64,000 nucleotides of DNA from SLST01 sp964458555 (GTDB lineage Bacteria; Spirochaetota; Spirochaetia; DSM-27196; SLST01): NCBI GenBank assembly GCA_964458555.1, contig CAYWJH010000006.1, positions 1 to 64,000 of the forward strand, read 5' to 3'. The notes below the pieces were generated by a model. It was not told where the DNA came from. It worked only from the letters and a program-made list of their open reading frames with translations, and made no database searches. Position numbers and translations under genes: made by a program. This document shows positions 8,671 to 16,497 of this stretch, piece after piece. Position 1 is the first letter of the stretch; the number at the start of each line of letters is the position of its first letter.

Positions 8671-9117
8671 TTAGGACGCGAACGGTTGCAACTGGTCAAT
8701 GCGTCGAACGACGTGCTGCAGCTCGTCGAAGAACCGGCCACGGATCTCCGCGTACAGTCGCGCCCTTTGCTCCGGCGAGTAGTCGTGCACGATGCGATTG
8801 CGCACGTCGCGCATGTCCATCCAGATCTCGACATCTGAGATGAGGTCGGTCTTTCTGACGACATGGAGCGTGTCGCGAAACGTGTCGCTCTGCACGCCCT
8901 GGACGAATCGCTCGTACGACCGAAAGAAGCGGATACATGTCTCTACCGCCCTCATGAATCTGTCGCTCAATGCGTCGTACGGCTCGAGCTCTTCGGGGGT
9001 GTAGTCTTTTTGAGGGTTATAGCTTGATGTTCTTTCGACGGAGGCTTCGACGAGACGGCTGGCGGATTCTACCTTGTGCCGTGTCGATCGCAGAACTTCG
9101 CGCTCATCTTCGGTCAT
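8671..9117 (-). CDS. hepT: HepT-type HEPN ribonuclease toxin
   Basis: 148 residues, helical. The RX4HXY catalytic motif is intact: R106-NRIV-H111-D-Y113 within RDVRNRIVHDY. In characterised HepT the Arg and His form the RNase site and the Tyr is the residue AMPylated by MntA. The ATG overlaps the stop of the upstream MntA-like gene by 4 nt, so the two are translationally coupled. Together they form a type VII (MntA/HepT) toxin-antitoxin module. The function is inferred from family and gene pairing, and both parts look complete. Confidence 0.87.
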   Translation of the reverse strand: MTEDEREVLRSTRHKVESASRLVEASVERTSSYNPQKDYTPEELEPYDALSDRFMRAVETCIRFFRSYERFVQGVQSDTFRDTLHVVRKTDLISDVEIWMDMRDVRNRIVHDYSPEQRARLYAEIRGRFFDELQHVVRRIDQLQPFAS

Positions 9118-9416
9118 GCTATTCGCTCCGTCTGAAGCGTGCGGACGAAGTGCACCTTGTCCGGATCCGGGTTCGCTTTATCGAAAACGACCACGTCAAG
9201 GCGCTCGTCCAGCCGGCGTTGATACGCCCGCCTCAGCCGCCGTTCGGTTGAGAATGGGTCCCTTATGTTGTCCCCCACGATCAGTAGATCCACATCGCCG
9301 CCGGTTGCATCGGGATTCGCGCGGGACCCGAACAGGTACACCTCGGTCCCCGGCGGTAGCCCCGCTTCCTCCAGCGCCGCGAAGAGTGCCGTTCGCTGCC
9401 TCTCGCTCAGCCTCAC
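9114..9416 (-). CDS. mntA: MntA-type minimal nucleotidyltransferase antitoxin
   Basis: 100 residues. The minimal NTase motif is complete: YLFGSRANPDATGGDVDLLIV supplies the GSR and two catalytic Asp residues, and LDVVVFD the third acidic residue. In MntA/HepT systems this enzyme transfers AMP units to a Tyr of HepT and blocks its RNase activity. It is the first gene of the pair, overlapping hepT by 4 nt. No promoter was recognised in the 32 bp separating it from the AraC-family gene on the same strand. Confidence 0.87.
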   Translation of the reverse strand: MRLSERQRTALFAALEEAGLPPGTEVYLFGSRANPDATGGDVDLLIVGDNIRDPFSTERRLRRAYQRRLDERLDVVVFDKANPDPDKVHFVRTLQTERIA

Positions 9417-9448
9417 GCGTACATTGTAGTCGGTTTGGCCCGCGAGCT

Positions 9449-10366
9449 CTACCGGCGACCCTCGGGGTCAGCCGCCGCCCGCACCCGGTCCCTCCACGCG
9501 CTGGGCGTCACTCCCGTCTTCTTCTTGAACAGCCGGGCGAAGTAGTACTGGTTGTCGAACCGCAGGCGCGCGGCGACTTCCTTGACCTGCACGTTCGGAT
9601 CGCTGAGGAGCTCCTTCGCGCGGTGGACGCGCAGCTGCAGGAAGTACTGGTATGGGGTGAGTCCGGTGTACCGGCGGAAGGCGCGCAGCAGCTGCCCGTA
9701 GGAGAGGTTGCAGCGGTAGGTAATCTCTTCCACCGAGATCCCTGACTCGAGGCGCTGCTGCATGAGGTAGCGCGCGCGGCGGATGATCTCGCCGGCGGCG
9801 TGCTGCTGCGAGTCGTAGTGGTGGAGCGCCTGGACGCTCGCGACGATCTGGAGCACGAGCGCTCCCAGGCGAATCTGGAAGCCGGGCGTCTGTTCGCGGC
9901 AGAGCGCGGCCGCGGAGTCGAACATCGCCACCAGGTCCTCGTGCACGCCAATAGTGAAGATGGGTTGCTCGGCCTCGATGATCCCGTTGTTCCACAGGCG
10001 GTTCGCGTGCGGTCCGCCGAACCCGATCCACTCCTCGGTCCAGCCGGTCGCGGGGTCCGGCCGGTAGGCGTGCTCCACCCCCGGGAAGAGGATGAACACG
10101 GTCCCGGGGCCGACGGCCGCCTCGCCGGAGCGTTCGCTCCAGAACGAGCCGAAGCCGTCGGTGATGTAGACGAGCTGGAAGAGGGCGAGCGCGCGTCCGG
10201 TCGTGACCTTCGCCGCGTATTCCTTCGGGTGCGCGTCCGGGGCGAGCGGGTAGGGCGAGCCTGAGGGGACCCTCGTGAAGCCCACGTCGTGGCAGTAGAT
10301 CCCCCACCGCAGCGCCTCGTGGTTGAGCGGGAGGTACGACGAGAACCACCGGTCCTGCGCCCGCAT
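9449..10366 (-). CDS. AraC-family transcriptional regulator
   Basis: 305 residues from ATG 10366 (MRAQDRWF); an in-frame ATG at 10408 would place the start within the divergent operator region. The N-terminal half is a cupin-like AraC ligand-binding domain (FQLVYITDGFGSFW...GPGTVFILFPGVEHAY). The C-terminal 100 residues carry two helix-turn-helix motifs (ISVEEITYRCNLSYGQLLRAF; VKEVAARLRFDNQYYFARLFKK). It is transcribed divergently from the isomerase-like gene across 92 bp containing nested palindromes, so it most likely controls that gene in response to a sugar. Confidence 0.92.
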   Translation of the reverse strand: MRAQDRWFSSYLPLNHEALRWGIYCHDVGFTRVPSGSPYPLAPDAHPKEYAAKVTTGRALALFQLVYITDGFGSFWSERSGEAAVGPGTVFILFPGVEHAYRPDPATGWTEEWIGFGGPHANRLWNNGIIEAEQPIFTIGVHEDLVAMFDSAAALCREQTPGFQIRLGALVLQIVASVQALHHYDSQQHAAGEIIRRARYLMQQRLESGISVEEITYRCNLSYGQLLRAFRRYTGLTPYQYFLQLRVHRAKELLSDPNVQVKEVAARLRFDNQYYFARLFKKKTGVTPSAWRDRVRAAADPEGRR

Positions 10367-10380
10367 GTCAGAAAAGTATA

Positions 10381-10407
10381 TGCAAACCCGGGTTTTGTCC
10401 ATTTGCA
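10381..10407. promoter_or_regulatory. Nested palindromes in the AraC/isomerase divergent region
   Basis: A perfect 12-bp palindrome AAACCCGGGTTT (10384-10395) sits inside a wider inverted repeat TGCAAA (10381-10386) and TTTGCA (10402-10407). The position between divergent genes suggests an operator; binding by the neighbouring AraC-family protein is inference. Confidence 0.5.
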
Positions 10408-10458
10408 CCCCCCTGAACCGGGTCTACGGTGGAGATACGACTCGAAGGGGGACGCGCT

Positions 10459-11883
10459 ATGGCGAACGAAATACGAATCGGACTCTTTGGAATCGGACTC
10501 GACACGTACTGGCCGCAATTCACCGGGCTCAAGGAGCGGCTCGAGGGCTACCAGGCTGAGATCAAGCGGCGGATCGAGGCGTTGCCGGGCACCAACGTGG
10601 TAAACGCCGGGCTCGTCGACTCGGTCGAGCGGGCGCACGCGGTGGGGACCGATTTCCGCTTGCAGAAGGTGGATGTCATCTTTTTGTATATCTCCACCTA
10701 CGCGCTCTCGTCGACCGTCCTGCCGGTCGTCCAGCGGGCCGGCGCGCCGGTGGTCGTGCTGAACATCCAGCCGGTCGGCCGGATCGACTACGAGGCGTTC
10801 AATCGGCTCGGCGACCGCGGCGTGATGACCGGCGAATGGCTCGCGCACTGCCAGGCGTGCTGCGTGCCCGAGATCGCCGGCGTCTTCAAGCGCGCCGGCA
10901 TCGCCTACCACCTCGTCACCGGGTACCTGCAGGACGAGGAGACCTGGGCCGATATTGGCGACTGGGTTGCGGCCGCGCGGGTCGCCGGGGCGATGCGCGA
11001 CAACCGGCTGGGCGTGCTCGGCCACTACTACGGCGGGATGCTCGACGTCTACACCGACGTGACCGCGCAGCTCGCCGCGTTCGGCGGGCACGTGGAGATC
11101 GTCGAGATGTGCGAGCTCGCCGAGCTGCGCCGCGCCGTGAGCGACGCGGACGTGAAAAAGAAGCTCGCGGAGTTCGAATCGACCTTTGACGTATCGTCGG
11201 AGTGCGACGAGAATGAGCTCGTGCGTGCGGCGAAGACCTCGGTCGCACTCGACCGACTCGTGGAGCGTCACGAGCTCGGTTCACTCGCCTACTACTACGA
11301 GTCGGTGTCGGGCCACGAGTATGAGGACATCGTTACCTCCGTGATCGCGGGCAACACCCTGCTCACCGGCAGGCACGTCCCGGTCGCCGGCGAGTACGAG
11401 GTGAAGAACGCGCAGGCGATGAAGATCGTGGATTTCCTCGGCGCCGGAGGGTCGTTCTCCGAGTTCTACGCGATGGACTTCGAGGACGACATCGTTATGC
11501 TCGGCCACGACGGCCCCGCGCACTTCGCGATCGCCGAAGGCGATGTGGGCCTCGTCCCGCTTCCCGTTTACCACGGCAAGCCCGGTCAGGGGCTGTCCAT
11601 TCAGATGAGCGTGAAGCACGGCCCGGTCACGGTGCTGTCGGTCTGCGAAGGCCCTGAGGGCGTGTCGCTCCTCGTCGCCGAGGGGGAGTGCGTGCCGGGG
11701 CCGGTGCTCCACATCGGCAATACGAACAGCCGCTACCGCTTCGCGCTCGGCGCGAAGGAGTTCGTCAACCGATGGTCCACGCACGGACCGTCGCACCACT
11801 GCGCGATCGGCGTGGGGCACGTGGGCGGCGCGATCGAGAAGCTCGGCGCGCTCACCGGCCTGCCGGTGGAGAGGATCTGCTGA
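10459..11883 (+). CDS. L-arabinose/L-fucose isomerase-family protein
   Basis: 474 residues from ATG 10459, with an AAGGGGGA ribosome binding site 6-13 nt upstream. The length is full for the family. Landmarks are the N-terminal GIGLDTYWPQF, YALSSTVLPVVQRA, LGVLGHYYGGMLD, SLAYYYE, VAGEYEVKNAQAMKI and GPSHHCAIGVGH, matching the AraA/FucI-like fold whose acidic and His residues bind a divalent metal. It should interconvert an aldose and a ketose, with arabinose or fucose type sugars the best guess. It is intact, in contrast to several genes downstream, and lies beside a divergent AraC regulator that probably controls it. Confidence 0.85.
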   Translation: MANEIRIGLFGIGLDTYWPQFTGLKERLEGYQAEIKRRIEALPGTNVVNAGLVDSVERAHAVGTDFRLQKVDVIFLYISTYALSSTVLPVVQRAGAPVVVLNIQPVGRIDYEAFNRLGDRGVMTGEWLAHCQACCVPEIAGVFKRAGIAYHLVTGYLQDEETWADIGDWVAAARVAGAMRDNRLGVLGHYYGGMLDVYTDVTAQLAAFGGHVEIVEMCELAELRRAVSDADVKKKLAEFESTFDVSSECDENELVRAAKTSVALDRLVERHELGSLAYYYESVSGHEYEDIVTSVIAGNTLLTGRHVPVAGEYEVKNAQAMKIVDFLGAGGSFSEFYAMDFEDDIVMLGHDGPAHFAIAEGDVGLVPLPVYHGKPGQGLSIQMSVKHGPVTVLSVCEGPEGVSLLVAEGECVPGPVLHIGNTNSRYRFALGAKEFVNRWSTHGPSHHCAIGVGHVGGAIEKLGALTGLPVERIC

Positions 11884-11934
11884 TGGACGAGCGTGCGGCG
11901 ACGATATCCTGCTCGGCGCGCCGGGGTGGTGGAA

Positions 11935-12572
11935 CTAATCAGGACCCGGCGGCCCGTCATCCAGAAACGCCGCGAGCTGCCCTTCGACCTGGGCGTACAT
12001 CCGTTCCGCCGCCTCCGCGGTGTAACCAGCCGAACGGGGAAGATAGACGATGCCCGGATGCGTCTCCGCATAAGGCAGCATTTCTCCGATCCCGTCGGCG
12101 TCGGCCGCGAACCGGTTCGTCGCGTCAGCGAGCCACGCCCGCAAAGCCTCGGCGTCCACCGGCAATCCTACCGAGGTGTTGAAGAGTAGCTTCCCCGACC
12201 CGAGTCGACCGAGCTCGTCGCCCCCCAGGAGCGACGTGCGGCGCGGTACGCGGATGGATACGATCGGGCACTCCGCGAGCAGGTCGGCCAACGATCGGTA
12301 CTCGATTCCTTCGGTCTCCAGCGCCTCCTTGCGGCTGCGGCTGAAGTAGCGGACCCGCGCCCCCAGAGCCTTCAGCGTGCGTGCCGTGAGCCCGCCAGCG
12401 GCGCCCGCGCCGATAAACCAAAGCAAGTTCCCGCGAGCTCGCGGTTGATCTCCTGAGGTCCGGTGAAGAGAGTCGCTCCCAGGCCGATGTAGCGCAACCC
12501 GCCGGCTGCGTCGATGACCTCCGCGTCGAGCCGGGTGCCGCTCATGGCGACGCGTGCCGTGCCGGGCACGGC
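11935..12572 (-). pseudogene. D-isomer 2-hydroxyacid dehydrogenase, N-truncated, shortened and frameshifted
   Basis: Reading right to left, an N-terminal piece (SGTRLDAEVIDA...LRYIGLGATLF) begins immediately after the stop of the upstream gene, so roughly the first 50 residues are absent. It then jumps from LFTG to QEINRELAG, skipping the usual linker and helix of about 50-60 residues. One base is missing near 12427, so FG and FIGAGAAGG (the NAD-binding glycine motif) lie in different frames. The C-terminal part (IGAGAAGGLTARTLKALG, VPRRTSLLGG, KLLFNTSVGLP, YLPRSAGYT) is normal. As given, it cannot encode a working enzyme. Confidence 0.75.
12556..12572. other. GC-rich perfect hairpin after the bactofilin-like gene
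   Basis: GCCGTGCC and GGCACGGC form a perfect 8-bp stem around a single base, abutting the stop codon at 12573-12575 on the minus strand. There is no T-tract, so termination is uncertain. It lies exactly at the join with the truncated dehydrogenase. Confidence 0.35.
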
Positions 12573-13742
12573 CTACCGCCCGCGTCGCGTCCCGAGCTTC
12601 ACATCAAAGAGCCGCTCGATGGCAAGGCCCCAGCCGAGCGCGAGCACAATCACCGAGGTCAGGCCTTGGACGACCGGAATGATGCCAAGCACCAGAACCG
12701 GAACGAAACCGAGCAGGATTCTGATGAACACGCCACCGCCTTCGCGCTCGGCGAGGCGCCATCCGAAGAGGCGGGCGATATACCCCCCGATCTCCGGAAG
12801 CGCGAGCGCCGTCAGGATGAACATCACCAGCCCCAGCCCGAACGAGAGACTGAGGGCAATCGGCACAGTTATGCCGAAGACGAAGCCCGCGAGGAAGAGC
12901 GCGCCAATCGCTACCGGGAAGGCGAAGAACGGGATAAGCCCCCACGCGAACGTCGCCCAGAATCGGGCGTGACCGCGTGCGGCGTCTGTGACTCGGAGCC
13001 CCGGGAAGAGGTTGAACAGGAGCGCGAAAACCAGCCCGGACAGAAGGGCTACGACGGTAAAGACGAGGCTTCCGACTCGCAACCACCAGCGACCTTCGCG
13101 CCACTCCTCGGTGAAGTCGGCTTTTTTGAAGGTTATCAGGCCCTGCACCGCGGCGAGCTCCTCGTCCGAAAGGCGCTGGTCCGACTTATAGGTGAAGTCT
13201 CCGGCGATCACGGCCCCGTCTTCGAGGACGATCGTGCCGGCACCCACCGTCACATCGCCATCGATACGTCCGGAGATGACGAGTCGACGCGCTCCCGCGT
13301 AAAGGTCACCGTCAACCTCGCCGGCGACCTCCACGCGTCGTCCGGCGGCGAAGAACCCGCCTGCCACCCGGGCCCCTTCTGCGAGATACACCGTATTGCC
13401 CGCGGCAAAGGTCGTGCTTCCGAGCGACCCGGTCAGGTCCACCGAGCGTGCTGCCAGAACGGCGTCCTCTCCGACCGTACCGCCAATGTCGAGCGACCGC
13501 GCCATCGCGAAGACGCTGTCCCGAGTGTTCCCGGATAGCTCGAGCTCCTTGCCGAAGAAGTAGAGCGAGTGGGCGCTGCCGCTGAACGTCAGTTGCTTAC
13601 CTGCGAACAGATAGTCGTCGGCGATGCTCGCGCCTTCCGTGTCCACCTCCTCATCCACGTGCACGTCTACCGCCGCGAGGTGGCCAGCCGCGATCATCGC
13701 CACCACCAGGACCCAGACGAACCGTCCCCCCGTTGTTCGCAT
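12573..13742 (-). CDS. Secreted bactofilin/polymer-forming-type protein with C-terminal membrane domain
   Basis: 389 residues from ATG 13742, selected because GGAG lies 6 nt upstream (ATGs at 13745 and 13754 are also in frame). A signal peptide (VWVLVVAMIAAGHLAA) is followed by about 150 residues of short beta repeats rich in G, A and D (SVDLTGSLGS, VEVAGEVDGD, LVISGRIDGD), as in bactofilin-type right-handed beta-helices. About five or six hydrophobic segments follow. Such fusions are found as envelope-anchored proteins of unknown role. It is separated by 83 bp from the TetR gene on the same strand. Confidence 0.75.
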   Translation of the reverse strand: MRTTGGRFVWVLVVAMIAAGHLAAVDVHVDEEVDTEGASIADDYLFAGKQLTFSGSAHSLYFFGKELELSGNTRDSVFAMARSLDIGGTVGEDAVLAARSVDLTGSLGSTTFAAGNTVYLAEGARVAGGFFAAGRRVEVAGEVDGDLYAGARRLVISGRIDGDVTVGAGTIVLEDGAVIAGDFTYKSDQRLSDEELAAVQGLITFKKADFTEEWREGRWWLRVGSLVFTVVALLSGLVFALLFNLFPGLRVTDAARGHARFWATFAWGLIPFFAFPVAIGALFLAGFVFGITVPIALSLSFGLGLVMFILTALALPEIGGYIARLFGWRLAEREGGGVFIRILLGFVPVLVLGIIPVVQGLTSVIVLALGWGLAIERLFDVKLGTRRGR

Positions 13743-13825
13743 CATGTACTCCATTGGTTCAAGCGTACGACCGCAGAGCGGCGCAGTCAATCGCGGGGAG
13801 GCGGGAGCGCCGCGCGCCTCCCCGG

Positions 13826-14473
13826 TCAACTCCCGCGCGCGACCAGCGCACGACTGACGAGCTCCAGCTCCCCCCGCAACGACTCGAAGAAGTCCGACGC
13901 CTGGCCTTCCCACGCCGCCTCCAGGTTCGCCGCGAAGGAGTGCTGGAAGAAAACCGCTGCCAGCACGCGCCCGGCCGCGCGAGCGTCCGCGTCGGTCCGT
14001 ACAGCGCCCCCCTCTTGCATCCGCTCCACCATCGCCGCGAAGAACCGCGCCGGCGCTTCGAGGAGGTAATGCTCCACGCCGGCCCGCGCCGCCGGCAGGT
14101 GGTACTGGGTGACCATGAGCAGCCGCCACGTGAGCATCGTCTCGCGGTCGGCCTTCGCGTAGAAGCGCTTCGCACCTTCGAGCAGGTAGGTAACGATGTC
14201 GAACCGCCGGCCGTCGTGAAACTCGTCTGGGGACGGCGGGGCGAACGCCGGCGAGATGAGCCGCGCCTCGAGCCGCTCGAGGATCGCGTCGAGGAGGGCC
14301 CGCTTGTTCCGGTAGTGCGCGTAGAGCGTCGCCTCGTTAAGGCCGAGCGAGCCCACAATCTGCCTCACCGAGACCGCCTCGAACCCCCGGTCGGCGAAGA
14401 GCTCGAGCGCTCGCTGGAGGATACGCTCCTTCGTCGGCACCGGGCCAATATCAGATGCGCGCGGTCTGCCCAT
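13826..14473 (-). CDS. TetR-family repressor
   Basis: 215 residues. An N-terminal TetR helix-turn-helix occupies about residues 14-60 (TKERILQRALELFADRGFEAVSVRQIV, then LNEATLYAHYRNKRALLDAI). The C-terminal ligand domain is variable and helical, with no identifiable inducer. It is divergent from a broken alpha/beta-hydrolase gene; the 152-bp interval carries two matching palindromes (14505-14516, 14549-14560), so autoregulation and control of the hydrolase gene are likely. Confidence 0.93.
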   Translation of the reverse strand: MGRPRASDIGPVPTKERILQRALELFADRGFEAVSVRQIVGSLGLNEATLYAHYRNKRALLDAILERLEARLISPAFAPPSPDEFHDGRRFDIVTYLLEGAKRFYAKADRETMLTWRLLMVTQYHLPAARAGVEHYLLEAPARFFAAMVERMQEGGAVRTDADARAAGRVLAAVFFQHSFAANLEAAWEGQASDFFESLRGELELVSRALVARGS

Positions 14474-14504
14474 AGGTCGAGTATGCGGGTATCGGCAGAA
14501 AAAT

Positions 14505-14516
14505 CAACGCTCGTTG
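14505..14516. promoter_or_regulatory. TetR operator candidate 1 (CAACGCTCGTTG)
   Basis: Inverted repeat CAACG-CT-CGTTG, 32 bp upstream of the TetR start. It shares its arms with the second site, whose centre lies 44 bp away (about four helical turns). Confidence 0.6.
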
Positions 14517-14548
14517 GGAAAATGTGAGATCCGTCCTTGCACAAAACC

Positions 14549-14560
14549 CAACGATCGTTG
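14549..14560. promoter_or_regulatory. TetR operator candidate 2 (CAACGATCGTTG)
   Basis: Perfect 12-bp palindrome with the same CAACG/CGTTG arms as the site at 14505-14516, on the hydrolase side of the divergent region. The repetition of the arms makes specific repressor binding likely. Confidence 0.65.
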
Positions 14561-14625
14561 AGATTAAGTCTGTTTGGAAGAGCGGGTTCGCGACGCGACC
14601 CTGCAAGTCTGGACGGGGAGGGCGC

Positions 14626-14970
14626 ATGGCAGGTCTCTATAACGACGACGAGGGCAGGCGCATCGCGTGGGCGAGCTACGACCGCGCGCTCGGGCTCTGG
14701 CCCGCTACCTACCACGAGGAGTGGGTGGAGACATCGTTTGGGCGGACGCACGTCGTCGTCTCCGGCCCGGAGGACGGCGCCCGCTCGTCCTTCTGCCGGG
14801 GCTCTTCGCCGATGCGACCATGTGGTACGCGAACGCAGGAGCCTTTGCCGAGCGGTACCGGGTCTACACCCCCGACGAGCTCTCCATGGTCACGATGCCC
14901 GTGCTCGTCATGGCCGGCGGCAAGCCGATCCTCTACAAGAATCCCGACCAGCTCGCCGCGGCTCCGGGCG
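14626..14970 (+). pseudogene. Alpha/beta-hydrolase gene, frameshifted and internally shortened
   Basis: The start ATG 14626 follows GGGGAGGG. The N-terminus (MAGLYNDDEGRRIAWASYD, THVVVSGPEDGA) is in one frame. After a missing base near 14785 it resumes as RPLVLLPGLFADATMWYANAGAFAERYRVYT, the strand/oxyanion region of an alpha/beta-hydrolase. It then joins directly at TPDEL to the late VTMPVLVMAGGKPILY strand, skipping the nucleophile elbow and about 120 residues, and stops against the end of the convergent putP without the catalytic His. It lies under a probable TetR operator. It is non-functional as written. Confidence 0.7.
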
Positions 14971-16317
14971 CTACACCGCGCGCACCGCCTCCTGCGCCTC
15001 GGTAAAGCTCTGCAGCGTCTCGTCCGACGGTTTCGGGGTGAGTAGGCTCACGATGACGACCGCGGCGAACGCGAGGATGAAGCCGGGTAGCAGCTCGTAG
15101 AAGTATTCGCCCTCGATGGAGATGAAGTTCTTAACCACGAAGATCGTAGTCGAACCGACGATCATCCCGGCGAGCGCGCCCCATTTCGTGGTTCCCCTCC
15201 AGAGTACGGCGAGGATGATCACCGGTCCGAACGCGGCGCCGAAGCCGCCCCACGCATAGCCCACCATGTTCAGGATTGTCCCCGAGTCGGTCGCCGCGAT
15301 CGCGAAGGCGACGAGTGCGAAGCCCACGACTCCTGACCGGCTGACCCACTCCTTCTTGCGGTCGTCCATCTTCTCGATAACAGGGATGTCCTCGGTCAAT
15401 GCCGATGTGAGCACGAGCAGCTGCGAGTCGGCGGTGGACATGACCGCGGCGAGCACAGCGGCGAGGACGATTCCGGCGAACACCGGGTGGAAGAGCGCGG
15501 TCGTCATCGCGAGGAAGATCCGTTCGCTCGAGCCGCCCTCGCCGGTGAGCCCCTCCATGGGCATCGCCGCGTGCACGCCGACTCCAATGATGCCAATGGC
15601 GGTCGCCATGATCAGGCTCACGGTCATCCAGCTGATACCGATGCGCCTCGCGCGCGGGACCAGCGACACGTCCCTGATGCCCACGAACCGCGCGAGGATG
15701 TGCGGCTGCCCGAAGTAGCCGAAGCCCCAGGCCATGAGCGAGACGGCGGTGATCCAGCCGGTGGAGAAGGAGAAGGCGTCCGGGTTCACCGCGGTGATCG
15801 ACGCATCCGACCCGGCGTACGCGAAGTAGCCCAGCAGCACCGCGAGGACGAGCGCGGCGAGCATCAGTAGCCCCTGAATGAGATCGGTTCAGCAGACCGC
15901 GCGATAGCCGCCCAGGAACGTGTACGAGACGACCACGACGGTCGTTATGATCAGCGACCAGCTCTCGGTGGCGCCGAAGGTGTGCGCGAACAGAAGCGTC
16001 CCACCCTTGAGCCCGGAGGCGACGTAGAGCGTGAAGAAGAAAAGGATCACGAGCGTTGAGACGACCTTGATCACGCCGCTCCGGTGGTCGAACCGATTGG
16101 AGATGAAGGTGGGAAGCGTCACCGCCTTGAGCTTCTCGCTCATCGAGCGCAGACGTCCGGCGACCAGCAGCCAGTTGAAGTACGCACCCACGAGCACCCC
16201 GTTCGTTCCGAAGTCGGTCTCCGCCGGCGCCTGGCGGGCGCGAGCGGTCACGGCAACACTGACGCACGTAGGTGTACTCGTTATCGGCGAGGTCAGTGAG
16301 ATACAGGTACCAGTCAT
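14971..16317 (-). pseudogene. putP: Sodium/solute symporter (PutP-type) with in-frame TGA and missing N-terminus
   Basis: Two parts lie in the same frame. The upstream part (AYFNWLLVAGRLR, LPTFISNRFDHRSGVIK, VVVSYTFLGGYRAVC) ends at TGA 15891-15889. The downstream part continues without shift (TDLIQGLLMLAALVLAVLLGY, FGYFGQPHILARFVG, MSTADSQLLVLTSALTED, GTTKWGALAGMIVG). Family members have Trp at the TGA position (AVxWTDxxQG), so TGG has become TGA. The first 70 or so residues, with TM1-2 and the first sodium-site residues, are absent and replaced by out-of-family sequence from about 16260. The rest of the transporter is well conserved. Substrate (proline or another solute) is not certain. Confidence 0.8.
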
Positions 16318-16490
16318 TATTATAGGACGTTGTCCCGGTCACGTACCTCCCCAGGAAAACAAACGCGTCGTCCCTGAAGGGCACCTCGTTCACATTCAGG
16401 TCGGCGCTGATCCAGATGCTCCCCTCGGCGATCTCGTACGTGCCTTCACCGGCGTAATCGTACCGTGTGCCCGTGCCACGCCTCGTACCG
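16260..16490 (-). pseudogene. Fragment of a small beta-rich (lipocalin-like?) protein gene
   Basis: On the minus strand this reads YDYAGEGTYEIAEGSIWIS, VPFRDDAFVFLGRYVTG and DWYLYLTDLADNEYTYV with no start codon, and then runs into putP sequence. Its strand-like alternation resembles the adjacent lipoprotein at 16498-16893 but is not a copy of it. It is probably the middle of a gene whose ends were lost at the join near 16260. I do not recognise the family. Confidence 0.4.
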
Positions 16491-16497
16491 AGATGCG

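Noticed and set aside
5685..8864. A 1059-codon open frame antisense to the sensor kinase, and similar long antisense frames (e.g. 603-2666, 22483-24747, 24137-26578)
   Set aside because: High GC with G/C third positions leaves antisense frames open. They have no domain motifs and are rich in R, G and H, while the opposite strand carries clear family motifs.
15889..15891. TGA read as selenocysteine or as Trp by code change
   Set aside because: Relatives have Trp, not Cys, here, no SECIS-like hairpin was seen after it, and TGA terminates many intact genes in the window.
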